A stretch of 64,000 bases of DNA. Source: Gari tellinella (lineage: Eukaryota > Mollusca > Bivalvia > Cardiida > Psammobiidae). Below are positions 1 to 11,103 of the stretch, piece after piece. How positions within the stretch are numbered: position 1 is the stretch's first letter; each line of letters opens with the position of its first letter. The DNA is taken from NCBI GenBank assembly GCA_922989275.2, contig OV277864.1:73350158-73414157 (forward strand), read 5' to 3'. Under the pieces are notes generated by a model. It was not told the DNA's origin, did no database searches, and worked only from the letters and a program-made list of their open reading frames with translations. Both the position numbers and the translations under genes were made by a program.

Positions 1-35
1 TTTGAACGAGGTCATTGCTCTGGATCACCGGGATG

Positions 36-428
36 CTTTCTTGTCAATTCGCCACCTCTGATTGGTCGTTCGATAATTAGGTCAATGTAGGCTCTGGCAG
101 TATGATATAGTTTGTTTCATGAAATTTGAACATTGTTTAATGATTTTGAAATATTTAATTTTTTAAAAGTAAATAATATCTTTTACAACTTTACAATAAA
201 AAAGTAACAACGAGCATATAGAGTTAAAATTACCAACATGTCCTTTGATTTGAAACTTTTTATGAATTATTGTTATTGTACCTGTTTCTTTCGCATTTTC
301 TGCGCTTGAAATCTTCTGTTGTTAAACTGGCCCAGTATTCGGATATCCTCTGTAGATTTCGGACATCCTCGGTAGCCTGCTCGTGACGGAATTCCAAGTT
401 TTGCTGAGGTGGCGAATTGACAAGAAAG
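36..428. mobile_element. MITE with 23-bp perfect terminal inverted repeats
   Basis: CTTTCTTGTCAATTCGCCAC at 36 (arm to 58) is repeated in perfect inverted form at 406-428, delimiting a 393-bp element. The inside is AT-rich and non-coding. No clear target duplication could be read, so the superfamily is unassigned. A partial echo of the end (GTGGCGAAATGACAAGAAGC) follows at 428-447. Confidence 0.55.
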
Positions 429-483
429 TGGCGAAATGACAAGAAGCAAGGATAATGACTGTTTAACAAGGAACTACATGTAT

Positions 484-547
484 ATTCTTCAGTGGAGTAA
501 TAGTTTTACAGTCGTAAAAAGTCGTATTTATGGAGTAATGGGTTAAC
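484..547. mobile_element. Family A MITE, right-end fragment
   Basis: TTCTTCAGTGGAG...GTCGTATTTATGGAGTAATGGGTTAA matches the right 60 bases of family A. The rest of the copy is missing. Confidence 0.6.
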
Positions 548-600
548 TGTTAACAGTATACAAATGTAGACTACAACCAATTCAATATTCTGGTCATGGG

Positions 601-923
601 GCGTGAATTGGTCCAGTGGTAGAACGTCTTGATTTTTTCAGGATTGGACAGTCCTGGGTTCGAATCCTACCACTGGCTCAACGTGACTTTCTCAGGACAT
701 AATAAATTTAGGATCCACTCAACCAAGGTGCGACTTTGTACACTGAGAGCGCGCCGAGAGTCCATGTTTCAATTTCAATTTCCTGGGCATTATATGTCGG
801 GTGCGATATCTGGGAGTCGGAAAAGTCTCTCCAGGGAGACTCAAGTGATAGTTTCAATAAGTAGCCCAATAACCTGGGGAGTGTCAAAAGTCGGATATGT
901 GCGTACGCAAAAAAACAAACAAT
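601..923 (+). mobile_element. tRNA-derived SINE
   Basis: A polymerase III box A-like GGTCCAGTGGTAGAACG (610-626) and a box B GGTTCGAATCC (658-668) lie at tRNA-like spacing and are followed by a non-tRNA body. The acceptor stem does not pair cleanly, so this is a SINE head and not a functional tRNA. The 3' limit is unclear because a second element starts at 924. Confidence 0.55.
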
Positions 924-1186
924 CCAGGGCTGGACAAAAAATTTCAGGGCAACTTGCCCAGGGCAGGCTGCTCAAAATTTTGGACTTGCCCCATATTTTC
1001 ACCGCGGAATATTGGTCACAGTCGGGGGCAGGGGCACTGATTATTGCTGTATTTGATTGTTATCCAAGTGCAACTAGACAATAGGTTGGTTTATTTACAA
1101 TTTTTTGCAAGAATTTGAGCTTGCCCAGGACAATTTGTTGTCTAAATTGGACTTGCCCAAACAGCATTTGAGTTTGTCCAGCTCTG
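924..1186. mobile_element. hAT-like MITE with CAGGGCTGGACAA ends
   Basis: The left end CAGGGCTGGACAA and right end TTTGTCCAGCTCTG are inverted repeats. The interior repeats the phrase (A/G)CTTGCCCA several times. CAGGG termini fit hAT-type elements; no target duplication is readable. Confidence 0.5.
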
Positions 1187-1278
1187 CAAACCCACCATTC
1201 TTTTAACAATTAGGAGTTTCTTTCAGAATCATACAGAATGCAATTCTAAATGTGATTGAACAGAAAGTGCTTGCAAGA

Positions 1279-1552
1279 TTAACCCATTACCCCGTAGCCT
1301 CTTTATAGTTCTATGTGACCACTTAAAGCAGGTTGAAAGTAAAGCAGAATGTGCCTTTAAAAGGCACATTCTGCTTTAATTTCATCCTGCTTTAAGCTAC
1401 CATCTACTAGCATATAGAAAATATTTCTACTGATAAATATAATATAATAATTACTATTATTCATGACTGTGTAAATTTAAGTGGAACTATTTTCTTCAGT
1501 GGAGGAATAAATAAAAGGTGTAAAAAGTTGTATTTATGGGGTAATGGGTTAA
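1279..1552. mobile_element. Family A MITE (piggyBac-like), reference copy
   Basis: The copy is bounded by TTAA on both sides with inverted ends CCCATTACCCC.../...GGGGTAATGGG. TTAA duplication plus CCC termini is the piggyBac signature. The left third carries a large hairpin (TTGAAAGTAAAGCAGAATG...CATTCTGCTTT). The right third reads CATGACTGT...GGAACTATTTTCTTCAGTGGAGGAATAAA. There is no coding capacity. Confidence 0.8.
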
Positions 1553-1808
1553 CTGAGCTAAAAATTCTGCTGACGTCGGTGTACAGATTATATTACATCA
1601 GTCACATATAATCCTTTGGCTTTGCATAGCAGTATAAATAGCCTTTTCATAGAAATTTTGCAATCTCACTTGTCAAAGTTTCAATTGTGTGAGCATTTCA
1701 AAATTATCGGTAATTTTAGACTTAATGACGATAATGTAGTTAAGATTACTGCAATATTTCTTCGTGTATGTTTCTATGCGGTTGTCATGCATTTATAATA
1801 CAGTTACG

Positions 1809-2165
1809 TCAGTTTTGTCGCGTACGATGTAATTTGTTTACCTGTTCATCCTCTACCACACATGTAGTGTTTACACCCCGTGACCTGACATAGGAATACA
1901 CAGAACAGTACCGACGCATGTTTTCTGGGTTGGACAGACGCTTACAAGTTTTATGAATAGCTTTCAAGCGTTTGCAAACACCCTGATTTGGAAAGACGGA
2001 AAACCAGTAAACCAGACTAGGTTTTGTACTCAAATTAATGTCGGCTAGATGAAAAGAAACCAATTTTGAATGACTATCTTTGACACCTTTACCAAAATGA
2101 CTCGACGTGTTTCGAGGTAAGTATATTGCTAATTTCCAAATGTTAAAATAATTTTCGTGTTCCAT
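1809..2165. other. Repeat-free stretch with splice-like sites, unassigned
   Basis: This interval resembles none of the repeat families here. On the + strand it ends in a perfect donor consensus (TTCGAG|GTAAGTAT at 2114/2115), as a distal 5'UTR exon might. On the - strand there is a 118-codon open frame with a donor-like CAG|GTAAAC inside it. No homology is recognised in either direction. A perfect donor is expected about once or twice per window by chance. Confidence 0.2.
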
Positions 2166-2403
2166 GTTTGAATCTTAGCCAGTGGATAGTTTCGAAATTG
2201 AATACCACTCTGGTTTGTTTAAAAATGTGGGGGTGGGGGATGAGTAACTCGTAATTTGTTTACGAACTTGGCAATCACCTGTGATCATTGTGTTCTGTCA
2301 TATTTGAAATAAAGTCTGCAGAAAAGCACACAGGAGTAGAATCTAAAATAACGGAACATTTTTATGGAATAAAAATAGACCTCATCAGTTTCAGGTAAAA
2401 TTA

Positions 2404-2840
2404 CTGTAAAACCTCCCTATTACGGCCACTTAATTGTGTTAGTTATCAGGTGTTTACAGCAGGTGATTGCTTAAAGCAAGGTTACTGTGAAAGCTCCTTA
2501 ACTCTTTCCTCCCTGAAACTTTAAATGGACAATTCCAGTTTCGATTTTTGTCTAGTCCATTTCTGACTTTTAAGAGTTGTTTTTGTCTATTTTGGCATTA
2601 CTGACAAACAGTGAAGACCCTGATCAGAGGGCTCATTTCGGAGCCCTCTGATCTGGGCCTTCACTTTTTGCACAGAACAAGTGTATTATTTACATGTACA
2701 CTGTTTGAAATGACGCCTATATGCGGGACTAGGGTTCAAAGAGTTAACGGTCATCTTGCTTTAAACTGCTACCTACATGTCTTTTATACAGTCAATTAGC
2801 CTTCTTTTCAGTGGTTGTAATAGCTAGAGAGGTGTTACTG
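2404..2840. mobile_element. Family T MITE (mariner-like) interrupted by family C1
   Basis: Left end TGTAAAACCTCCCTATTACGGCCAC and right end GTGGTTGTAATAG...TTACTG lie between TA dinucleotides. A complete C1 element (2498-2747) is inserted at the TTAA of AAGCTCC|TTAA|CGGTCATC, so the T copy is the older one. Confidence 0.65.
2498..2747. mobile_element. Family C1 MITE, nested in family T
   Basis: TTAA-CTCTTTCCTCCCTGAAACTT at the left and GTTCAAAGAG-TTAA at the right. The central hairpin has ACAGTGAAGACCCTGATCAG arms around GGGCTC/GAGCCC. The TTAA duplication is intact. Confidence 0.72.
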
Positions 2841-3254
2841 TATCAGTCAAATGTTTTATACATTCTTGAGGCAGAACTTTAAAAATATATATATATTGAT
2901 ATTTAAAAAAGTTAAATTACCTTATAAGTTCTAGAGTGGGCAATTTACCCAGGTACAGTGTAAGAAAATGTAACAAACTGAAATTTTCAGCGCTAAAAGG
3001 GATTTGAACGGATGTGATAATTGGTAGCAGGCGAACTAGATCTACAATAACTAGAACTATTGCCATGAAATATTAAAAACTAGTCCTATGCTTTTCTAGG
3101 TAAATGCGTTAAATGGCATTATAATATGGAGAGTGGGGTGGGTTCGACGGTGTCAGGATAAAGTGACCGGCCGGGTTTAGTCCCTGGTACGCCTTATACA
3201 GGCCCCTACTTGTAATACAGGAAAGGAATGTATAGCAGTATCAAGAAACAAAAA

Positions 3255-3471
3255 GTTAACCCATTACACCATAAATATGCCTTTTTACCCCTTCAATTTT
3301 TTCCTTCATTGAAGAAATTAGTACCACATCAGTATCTAAACTGTAATTCCACTAGCGCCGAAACATAATGGTCAATCGTTGACAGTGTTTCGTAAATAAG
3401 TAGAAGTAATGTGTTTGCATTTAGGTTATCACTGTGGCACATGTATCCGCTGCTAGCATGCGAAGAGTTAA
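3255..3471. mobile_element. Truncated family A end and family D end
   Basis: TTAACCCATTACACCATAAATATGCC through about 3335 is a family A left end. From about 3420 to TTAA at 3468-3471 is a family D end (ATGTATCCGCTGCTAGCATGCGAAGAG). The sequence between is unassigned. Confidence 0.5.
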
Positions 3472-4106
3472 CATTCTAGTGGTGAAACCATGGTAACGCT
3501 TGCAAACAGTTTGGATCTTGATGAGACGTCAAACTGTTTGACTCTCTCAGTCTCTGTAGCAGGGCTGCCATTTCTCCGGATTTTTCCTAAATCTTCGGAT
3601 TTTTTTCTAGTACATAGTAACTTAAAGCAGGCGGAAAGTAAAGCAGAATGCGCCTTAAGGCGCATTCTGCTTTACTTCCAGCCTGCTTTAAGTAGTCACA
3701 TGCCAACAAAACTAGAAATAGGCCATGGGGTAAAGATACGATTCGTAAAATTGCACTTGAAAAATGCAAATTTGGAAATTTTAGGATTTTTCATGTCAAC
3801 TTATGGCAGCCCTGCTGTAGTCTGACTCTCTGTTTTGAAAAGAAAGTCTGGAAATTCTATTTGTAGAAAGTTAGCAGACAACATTTTTTGGAGACAAAAA
3901 AAAATCTATGCATGTGCCACAGTGATTACCTTTGCAAACAGTTTGGATCCTGATGAGACGCCGCGTAACGCGGCGTCTCATCAGGATCAAACTGTTTGAC
4001 ACTCTGACCCTTTTTTGAAAATAAATTTAGAAAATTTTATTATAAGAACAGTTGCAGACTACAATTTTTGCAGACGGAAAAAAATTACCCAGCATGCAAA
4101 GAGTTA
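3472..4106. mobile_element. Two joined family D elements, one interrupted
   Basis: The first D copy (3472-3904) is split by a CAGGGCTGCCAT element at 3560-3814. The second (about 3905-4106) has the hairpin GTTTGGATCCTGATGAGACG around GCGTAACGC, and ends TTACCCAGCATGCAAAGAG-TTAA. Family D ends are TTAA-CTCTTTGCATGCTGG. Confidence 0.6.
3560..3814. mobile_element. hAT-like MITE, CAGGGCTGCCAT ends, nested in family D
   Basis: CAGGGCTGCCAT and ATGGCAGCCCTG are perfect inverted ends, flanked by the direct repeat CTGTAG (6 bp). Its middle (3628-3695) is the same AAAGCAGGCGGAAAGTAAAG hairpin that family A carries, although the termini are unrelated. Confidence 0.68.
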
Positions 4107-4545
4107 AGAATTATGCTGATGTGACAAGGTTGTTGTATTCATTGTCAGAACTTTATGATATTAATCGCTTTTCAAATTGCTGCAATACGCTTCTATATTG
4201 TTAGTGATACTATTGATCCAATGGCCATTGTAGCCTGAAGTGAATATTCAATTAGGGAGTCATGTAATATCAGTAGGTCATGTGGGGGTCAATAGTCATG
4301 GATGGATGCCTAAGGTGCCTTTAAACACGTAGCCTTGGGGCCTTGTATAGATTGGTCAGGTGTGTTCCTACCTGGTAAATGGGGGTCTCAATGACTGATT
4401 TACAACTAGAATGAAATTAACCTCTAGCAAGGGTGGACATTAAATTCTGATTTAATCAAGTCAGGTGAAGGTGATGCTAAATGGTGATAGTAAAATTTGT
4501 TGGATTTGTCTGCTAAGGTAAGAAAGAAACATTTGCTCTTATACC

Positions 4546-4775
4546 TTAACCCGTTACCCCATAAATACACCTTTTTACGCCTTTAATTCAATTCTCTATT
4601 GAAGGAAATAGCTAGTTCAAATTTATACTGTAACAAATAAAAATCATAAGAAATATTTTCTAGCAGATTGTAGCTTAAAGCAGGCTGAAATTAAAGCAGA
4701 ATGCTTTACTTTCAACCTGCTTTAAGTGGTCACCTGTTTTCAAAACTAGAAACAGGCTATGGGGTAATGGGTTTA
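4546..4775. mobile_element. Family A MITE
   Basis: TTAACCCGTTACCCCATAAATACACC at the left and AACAGGCTATGGGGTAATGG at the right. A second, deleted copy (4772-4915) abuts it head to tail and shares the boundary bases. Confidence 0.7.
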
Positions 4776-4915
4776 CCCTTTACTCCATAAATACACATTT
4801 TCATTCCTTTGTTTAGTCTTCCGCTAAGAACAGGCTGAAAGTAAAGCAAAATCAGCCTGCTTTAAGTGGTTACCTGTTGTCAAAATTAGAAATAGGCTAT
4901 TGGGTAATGGGTTAA
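4772..4915. mobile_element. Family A MITE, short deletion copy
   Basis: CCCTTTACTCCATAAATACAC to TATTGGGTAATGGGTTAA, with part of the central hairpin lost. Confidence 0.6.
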
Positions 4916-5246
4916 TAGCTCGAAATAATGGGATTATTACAAATACTTAAGACCTTGTACTTAAAACTTTCATGTGTTCACCAAAAACTCTATTGACATT
5001 ATTCATTAGAGACGACTTCCTGACAAACACAGAGTTTGTTGAACACTTTTTATTTTGGTTACTTTCAATCCCTCAAGTCCTTCTTGTTAATTGTTAGTAA
5101 AACAGATTTTAAGATTTGATAAGTTGTATCATGAGTGGTAGGGGTAGACACTTTGAGTCTTGATAAATATATATGATTAGATATTTGATAACTTCTTGTT
5201 GTATGTAAACTTTGCTGTGTTGGTAACAAGTATAATGCATCATTTA

Positions 5247-5315
5247 TAAACAGTGTAGACCCTGATCAGAGGGCTCCTGAAGGAGCCCTCTGATCAGGGT
5301 CTACACTGTTTGTTA
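5247..5315. repeat. Isolated family C hairpin
   Basis: AACAGTGTAGACCCTGATCAG and its exact inverse flank CTCCTGAAGGAG. The TTAA-type ends seen on full C elements are not recognisable here. Confidence 0.6.
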
Positions 5316-5639
5316 TACTTTTACATACATTTATATTTTGGGAAAAAACTCTCGAGAGTCTTGACATTTTTCAGGAAAAGGAAGAATCCATTAATGATTT
5401 GGAAGGTCAGCAATGTCAGGGTTAAATAATGTTTGCATGATTGTGTTCTATAAATAATGGACTATATAAAATCTTGGAAATTTCAGCTGATAAGTAGTAC
5501 AGTGAAATATATGTTGAGTGGCCATTCAACCACTTGATGTATGGAGATTCTCAAAATTCAAAATTCTGTTTTAACTTTATAAATACAGAAATGATGTGAT
5601 GATGATGATGAATCATGATGATCTTCAAAACTAGAAACA

Positions 5640-5825
5640 GACCGGTTTAAAATACACTCATTACATTTTAGGAGCCCTCTGATCTGGGTCTACACTGTTT
5701 GCAAATTTAGACCATTATTTATTAAATTACCCAGAATTTTAGGTAGACTGGTTCATGTCTAGGTAACTAAAAGATTCACAAGGGAAACTAATAACCAACA
5801 AGAGTTACCTAGTGTTGAAAGAGTA
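5640..5825. mobile_element. Family C2 MITE, left-truncated
   Basis: Half of the C hairpin is present (GGAGCCCTCTGATCTGGGTC) followed by the C2 right end GTTACCTAGTGTTGAAAGAG. The left half is lost. Confidence 0.5.
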
Positions 5826-6155
5826 AAAGCTTATTTCACTGTATTCGAATAATACAACTATGCAGATATCATCTGTATGAGTCATTCCGTCATACAATTT
5901 ACAGTTCTAGATAAGAATGAGGAAACTTACAACATTTCCAACTGTTGGCAGCAACATTTTCTCGTTTAAATCTTAACCAAAAACATGAGATTCGGTGGAG
6001 ACAAAGATTATTTAATATTTGAGATACCAGTACTCACCTGATCTGGTGTTGTATACATGTGTGTAATTCTGTTTTACATGAAAGTAAACATATATGTAGT
6101 AACAGTTACTTTATATAATTATAGTGAAACTGAAAATGAAACTAGTTTATTTGAT

Positions 6156-6427
6156 GAGCCCATTACCAAATAATTTATAATTTATGGCTATATAGCCTGT
6201 TTTTAGTATGGGTGATTCGTGACTACTTAAAGCAGGTTGAAAGTAAAGCAGAATGTGCCTTAAGGCACATTCTGCTTTACTTTCATCCTGCTTTAAGCTA
6301 CCATTTGCTAGAATATTGAAAATATTTCTCATGATACATACTTAAGACTGTATAAAATGGAACTATTTTCTTGAGTGGAGGAATGAATTAAAGGCATAAA
6401 AAGGCGTACTTATGGGGTAATGGGTTA
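6156..6427. mobile_element. Family A MITE
   Basis: CCCATTACC at the left and TATGGGGTAATGGG at the right enclose the AGTAAAGCAGAATGTGCC hairpin. The TTAA sites are eroded. Confidence 0.65.
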
Positions 6428-6737
6428 CTTTTTGCATGTTTTTCAATATTTTTGGAATCAACTTATAATTCACAAATAAGAAAAAATAAATTTCAAAATT
6501 CATCATTGTAAGGGTCAAATGTCAAAGGTGGCAAAGTTCAGTTGTCCCAGACAGGTCATACCAATAAGTATTCCTCTCTTGGTTATTATCTGACTATTAT
6601 CTATTGAAATATTTGTAAAGCCTGTAAGATACCGGCAGGTTGACCCAATAACCTAGTGATAAAGATACGGAAGGAATGGAACGGATTTTAAATTCTAAAT
6701 TAAGGAATACTGGTAGATATTTTACAGATTTACTTTT

Positions 6738-7435
6738 TACCCCCCATTAGGATGATTAGGTACATAGATATGCCCATTTATGTCTTTAATTTATTCTTCA
6801 AATACAGAAAAAAGTTCCACTTTATACAGTCATATATATGTTACAGTCAATCTGTGTAATCAGTCATTACGCGTAATGACTAGTCAATCTGTGAAATGAC
6901 TTTTTCACATAGTCCTTTAATGTTACAATTTATGATAATTATACAATGATATTTTCAAAGGTCAAAAAGTTAATGTATACAAAACACCACAATCTCACCA
7001 CAAAACCACTCAATTTGTCAACATTATTTTTAAAAATAAAAATAAAACAAAAAAGAGCCTGTAGCTTTACATGCAAATTATTCAATTCTTTCCTATTTAT
7101 AGCGCTCAAGGTCTTAAACATCATTTCACAAATGGACTGAAATTAGGTGCGAATTAAATGTGGTGTTTTGTGCAGGAAATCTTTGAACTTTTAAAAGATT
7201 TCATTGTCTATCATTATAAATAGTATCATTAAAGGACTATGTGAAAAAGTCATTTCACAGATTGACTAGTCATTACGCGTAATGACTGATTACACAGATT
7301 GACTGTAACATATACGCAACATAAGAATTATGTTAAAGTAAAGCAAAAAGTTTCTTCATGAGTTTTTTGCTTTACTTTGTTCTGTATTACCGGTAATCAG
7401 TTGCCTGTATTTAAAGTCAACATAATTATGCTTCT
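6738..7435. mobile_element. Family A copy interrupted by an 88-bp-TIR element
   Basis: Left part TTTACCCCCCATTAGG...CTTTATACAGTCAT (6738-6833) and the resumption CGCAACATAAGAA (7315 on) match the two sides of the family A sequence CAGTCATGAATATGCACCATAAGAA. A separate AGTAAAGCAAAAAG hairpin follows near 7335-7378. Confidence 0.5.
6835..7314. mobile_element. 480-bp element with 88-bp perfect terminal inverted repeats
   Basis: Positions 6835-6922 are the exact reverse complement of 7227-7314. Each arm itself contains small palindromes (AGTCATTACGCGTAATGACT). The 304-bp centre is AT-rich and non-coding. Ends read TATATGTTACAGTCAATCTG. It sits inside a family A copy and is unique in this window. 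Confidence 0.7.
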
Positions 7436-7436
7436 A

Positions 7437-7732
7437 CAAAGCCTGTTTATTATAGTTCTGAAATGGGGTACCACTAAAAGCAGGTTGAAAGTAAAGCAGA
7501 ATGTGCCTTACTGACTGAGCACTCTGCGTTACTTAATAGCCTACTTTAAGCGCCAATCTGGGAAATTACTGGATTTGTTTTAATACATTGTATTCATGTT
7601 ACTAATAACTTTTTAGTTTGGGACTACTTTTCTTAGTTCTTAGGTTATGAATAGCTTGAAAGGAATTATTTTTCTTCAGTGGAGGAATAAAGTGAAGGCG
7701 AAAAAAGGTATATTTATGGGGTAATGGGTAAA
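7437..7732. mobile_element. Family A MITE, left-truncated
   Basis: AAAGCAGGTTGAAAGTAAAG hairpin followed by CTTCAGTGGAGGAATAAAG and TATTTATGGGGTAATGGG. The left TTAA end is not recognisable. Confidence 0.6.
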
Positions 7733-8614
7733 GCAACCAGTTCAGGTTTAGATTTCTGTGTTTCCAGATAACCTGTATCAACCACTCCCTGCTATCTGCT
7801 TTAGCCTACCTACACAATTGTGTGGGCCGCAAACCACAAGTTAAAATTCCATACATAGTGAACTTCCACCTTAACTATGGCATGTATTGATGCATTATAC
7901 ATGAACAGTACTTACAAAGCTTGATAAATTGATGTCATATAGTTTTCAATCATAGTCAATTTTCTCTGCAAGTAGGTGTACTGGTATAATCTTTTTTTTG
8001 CCAAAAAAGTTGTATGATGTTTTACAATATCATAATTAACTGTTGCATAATTTTATTTCCTCATATATTTTTATGCCCCGGCCCACATGTCTTAGTCAGA
8101 GGCATATTATTTTTGCTGTCCACATCATTCTTTAACCTTGAATATTATGATAACTTTGAAACTACGTACATGTGATAGAGACATCATAATTGTTTGGCAT
8201 GTGTACTCAACACACGAAGCTCTTGAGCTCAATACAAGTTGGGTCCTGATAGACAACGGTCAAGGTCATTTAGAGGTCATGGTCACATCAGAGTCTCTGA
8301 GTTAATTTACTGTAAATAAGAATTAATTTCACAAACACATCTGTTCAAATATTGCAATTCCTTATTCTTAATTCATAATAAATTATTGTCTTCTCATGTG
8401 TTTACCCTGCCATTATATTCTGATAGTTTGCTGCTTATAAAGCAAGCTGACAATAAATGTATAATCTCCTTTAGGAAGCCTTTACCCATTCCTCGGACCT
8501 CCGCATAAACACCATAGGACGTTTGATTAATGCACTGTGTCTCAATTGAGGATTCACTGATTGTTTTTAAATCCAGATGGTAGCTAATAAGTTAAATCGA
8601 TCACGTTGCAAGTA
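7733..8614. other. Intergenic DNA without recognised features
   Basis: AT-rich sequence with no open frame of note and none of the MITE termini found elsewhere. ACATGTGATAGAGACATCATAATTG and the following GGTCAAGGTCA phrase resemble widespread bivalve low-copy repeats, but no boundary can be set. Confidence 0.4.
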
Positions 8615-8860
8615 CAGTGGAGAATGTGTTATTCTTTCCCAATAAACGCGTTTACGCTAAAACTATTGTTTGCAGTGCAAACAGTTTGAAGCCAGATCAG
8701 ACGCCGGGTAACCCGGCGTCTGATCAGGCTCTAAACTGTTTGCCACCAAGATAAACATGAATTATCAGAATTGTCAAAAAGTTGTACTTTTCTACGTTTT
8801 AGTGCTTTGCGTTTGCGTACGTTTGCGTTTAAACGGGAAAGAATAACAGATTCTCCACTG
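8615..8860. mobile_element. TA-flanked MITE with CAGTGGAGAAT ends
   Basis: CAGTGGAGAATGTGTTATTC at the left and its near-perfect inverse ending CTCCACTG at the right lie between TA dinucleotides, as in mariner-type elements. The centre is the AAACAGTTTG(A)AGCC hairpin around GGGTAACCC that family D also carries. A fragment of the same left end is at 59772. Confidence 0.65.
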
Positions 8861-9279
8861 TATGCATATATTTGCACGGATGGCTTTGGAGGAATTAGAT
8901 TAATTATTGTGAAAACAAGGAACTTTGCTGTAAGATGATTTTACTTATTTATCTTTGCTGTAGGGTGATTTATCTGATTGATATATATGTATGTGATGTA
9001 ATAAACACATCCAAGGCCAAACACAGGATTTTTCTGTCTGGGGATTTTATTATCAACAACATAATCCTCTTATATACCCTCATCCTGCTAGAATATTGTC
9101 CGCTTTAAAATTATCATCGCCAAGCATTGTGAATTTTGATATTTCAGATCTTTTTAATTTAACCATAATAGAGTTGAATCCAAAAGAATTTAGGTAGCTT
9201 TGACCCTGAGCCCTGAGGGGCTCCTGAGCATTCACCCCTGATGTCTATGTAGGGGTATTTTCTGCAATAACTCACAAAA

Positions 9280-9520
9280 TAACAGAACAGAACAAAACTT
9301 TATTTCATCTCAGACATGGTTACATGCAGCATGAGGTCACAAGCCTATAAACAAGATGAATATAAACAATGGTACCTACATGTAGCATGGCTTATTCAGA
9401 GTCTGAGTATATTTCAGTATTTGGTGACGAACAATGTAAAGCTAGACCATATGCAAAGAATAATCGTTTATGGTCTGATTCAACAATATTCGTCTTGCGG
9501 TTGATAAAACCGATAGTTGG
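9280..9520 (-). mobile_element. Retroelement 3' tail fragment
   Basis: On the - strand the segment ends GAGATGAAATAAAGTTTTG followed by TTCTGTTCTGTT, a poly(A)-signal-like motif plus short tandem tail typical of LINE/SINE 3' ends. No reverse transcriptase is present. Confidence 0.4.
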
Positions 9521-9559
9521 TAAATGATGGTGGGGGCACACAAACAGTACAGACCCTGC

Positions 9560-9810
9560 TTATCCCTTTCCCCCATAGAAGCGCCTTTTAGCGCATTCAG
9601 TTTATTCTTGCCCTGAAGAAAATAGTTCCAATTTATACATTCATTAATATGTATAATACAAAATATTTTCTATATTCTAGCAGATGAAAGCTTAAAGCAG
9701 GCTGAAAGTAAAGCAGAATGCGCTTAAAGCGCATTCTGCTTTACTTTCAACCTGCTTTAAGTGGACACCTATATTCAATACTAGACATATGCTATGTGGG
9801 AAAGGGTTAT
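9560..9810. mobile_element. Family A MITE
   Basis: CCCTTTCCCCCATAGAAGCGCC at the left and GCTATGTGGGAAAGGGTTA at the right. The central hairpin is AGTAAAGCAGAATGCGC|TTAAAGCGCATTC. Confidence 0.65.
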
Positions 9811-10106
9811 GGAGGGCTCCTGCTGCACTGTTTGCATAGGTGTCATTAGTGTGGAATGTATTAACTTAGCATCTATCAAAAGTGTTTTACAAATGGGATG
9901 TTTCAAGTTTTGCTTAGCAATCTTAGGCTTGGATCGTGTTGTCAATCAGAAACTGAAATCAACCAGTTTAATGTGACTGGATGCTGTGTGTCATTGACCG
10001 CAGAAAAGGAGATTCTGTCAAGTCTGCAGTACAGTAAAACTTGTGTTATAACCTTTCTCCCACAGAATATTCATAGATAAATACTCCACCCACTATGATA
10101 ACTGAA

Positions 10107-10237
10107 CAGGGCTCCAGATAAATCCAACATTTTCTCACTCTTTTTAGCACCAAATACTATGGTAGTAGTGACACCATAGGGTTTAATTCAGAAATAAAGA
10201 TTTTAGTTTTTGAAAACTACCCTTATCTGGTGCTCTG
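10107..10237. mobile_element. Family B MITE, internally deleted
   Basis: Ends CAGGGCTCCAGATAA and TTATCTGGTGCTCTG. One arm of the AATCGTCTC hairpin is missing. Confidence 0.6.
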
Positions 10238-10423
10238 CTGAACCAGAAAAGGGTCAACCCTTTACTCTACCATTAGTGCCATATTATGATAAATTAATGG
10301 TGTTGAATGCAGGTGAAAGCTTAATGCAAGGTATACAGATAAAGCAGATTTTTTAGCTCCTGTTGGCATATTTATGGAGTAATGGGTTAAACTGAAAACC
10401 TTATGTTATTCTATTATTTATTT

Positions 10424-10453
10424 AAAGACTTTTCCTCAGTCCATTGATGGATT

Positions 10454-10496
<43 letters not shown>

Positions 10497-10790
10497 ATTG
10501 TTCTGGAGGTGTCAATATAACTGACGAAGCATGTGCAGCACAAGCTGCCGGGGTATACCAATCTCAGTTTACCTGGTGAGGCCCAGATTATACTCATGCT
10601 CTAGTGATTTTCAATGGTTATTTCTATTTTCTAACCAAACTATCTAATATAAAGGTAGGGTCTCACAAGAGAAGCTTCAATGTTTCTTTGCTAGCCACAT
10701 CATCATGTCCATAAGATCCATGATTTTTGCAAGGAAAATGTCTGGCAAGGCGTTAGGATCAAAAGGTCGTCAGGAGATGTCTTTAAGAAA
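10424..10790. repeat. Unclassified repeat, copy 1
   Basis: AAGACTTTTCCTCAGTCCAT, ATTGTTCTGGAGGTGTCAAT and GTCGTCAGGAGATGTCTTTA recur in the same order at 45832-46115. The two copies have no terminal repeats. This copy has the C tract where the other has a short unique spacer. Confidence 0.6.
10455..10496. repeat. Poly-C tract, 42 bases
   Basis: An uninterrupted run of C follows ATTT and precedes ATTGTTCTGG. The - strand is poly-G and could form quadruplexes. Its length may be inexact because long homopolymers are hard to sequence. Confidence 0.9.
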
Positions 10791-11036
10791 TAAAAGAAAC
10801 TTATGTTCATTTTATGGAGTTTTTCTCTGTTATTAATATATTATGTTATTCTAGTAATTCTTCTTTCTTTATGACAGGCTTTGCAGTGTTTGACTTCATG
10901 TTTGTTTGCATTAATATATCATTTAATGGCTGAATAAGCCTTCTTAAGATAAAGAGAATCACTCCTTCGACCTTGTAGTTTTTGTGTACCCAGTACTTGA
11001 ACCCTTCCTCTGCTATTGGCCTACATTGATGATTTT

Positions 11037-11103
11037 AAAAACAGTGTAGACCCAGATCAGACAGCTCCAGTAGGAGCTGTCTGATCAGGGTCTGCAATGT
11101 TTT
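11037..11103. repeat. Family C hairpin
   Basis: ACAGTGTAGACCCAGATCAG paired with CTGATCAGGGTCTGCAATGT around CTCCAGTAGGAG. Confidence 0.55.

Noticed and set aside
601..672. Functional tRNA gene
   Set aside because: The anticodon region and acceptor stem do not fold properly and a long non-tRNA body follows; better as a SINE.
629..1084. 151-codon open frame on the + strand
   Set aside because: It runs through the SINE head and the CAGGGCTGG MITE, so it is an accident of repeat sequence.
3490..3825. 111-codon open frame
   Set aside because: It crosses family D and the nested hAT-like element with their hairpins; no protein-like composition.
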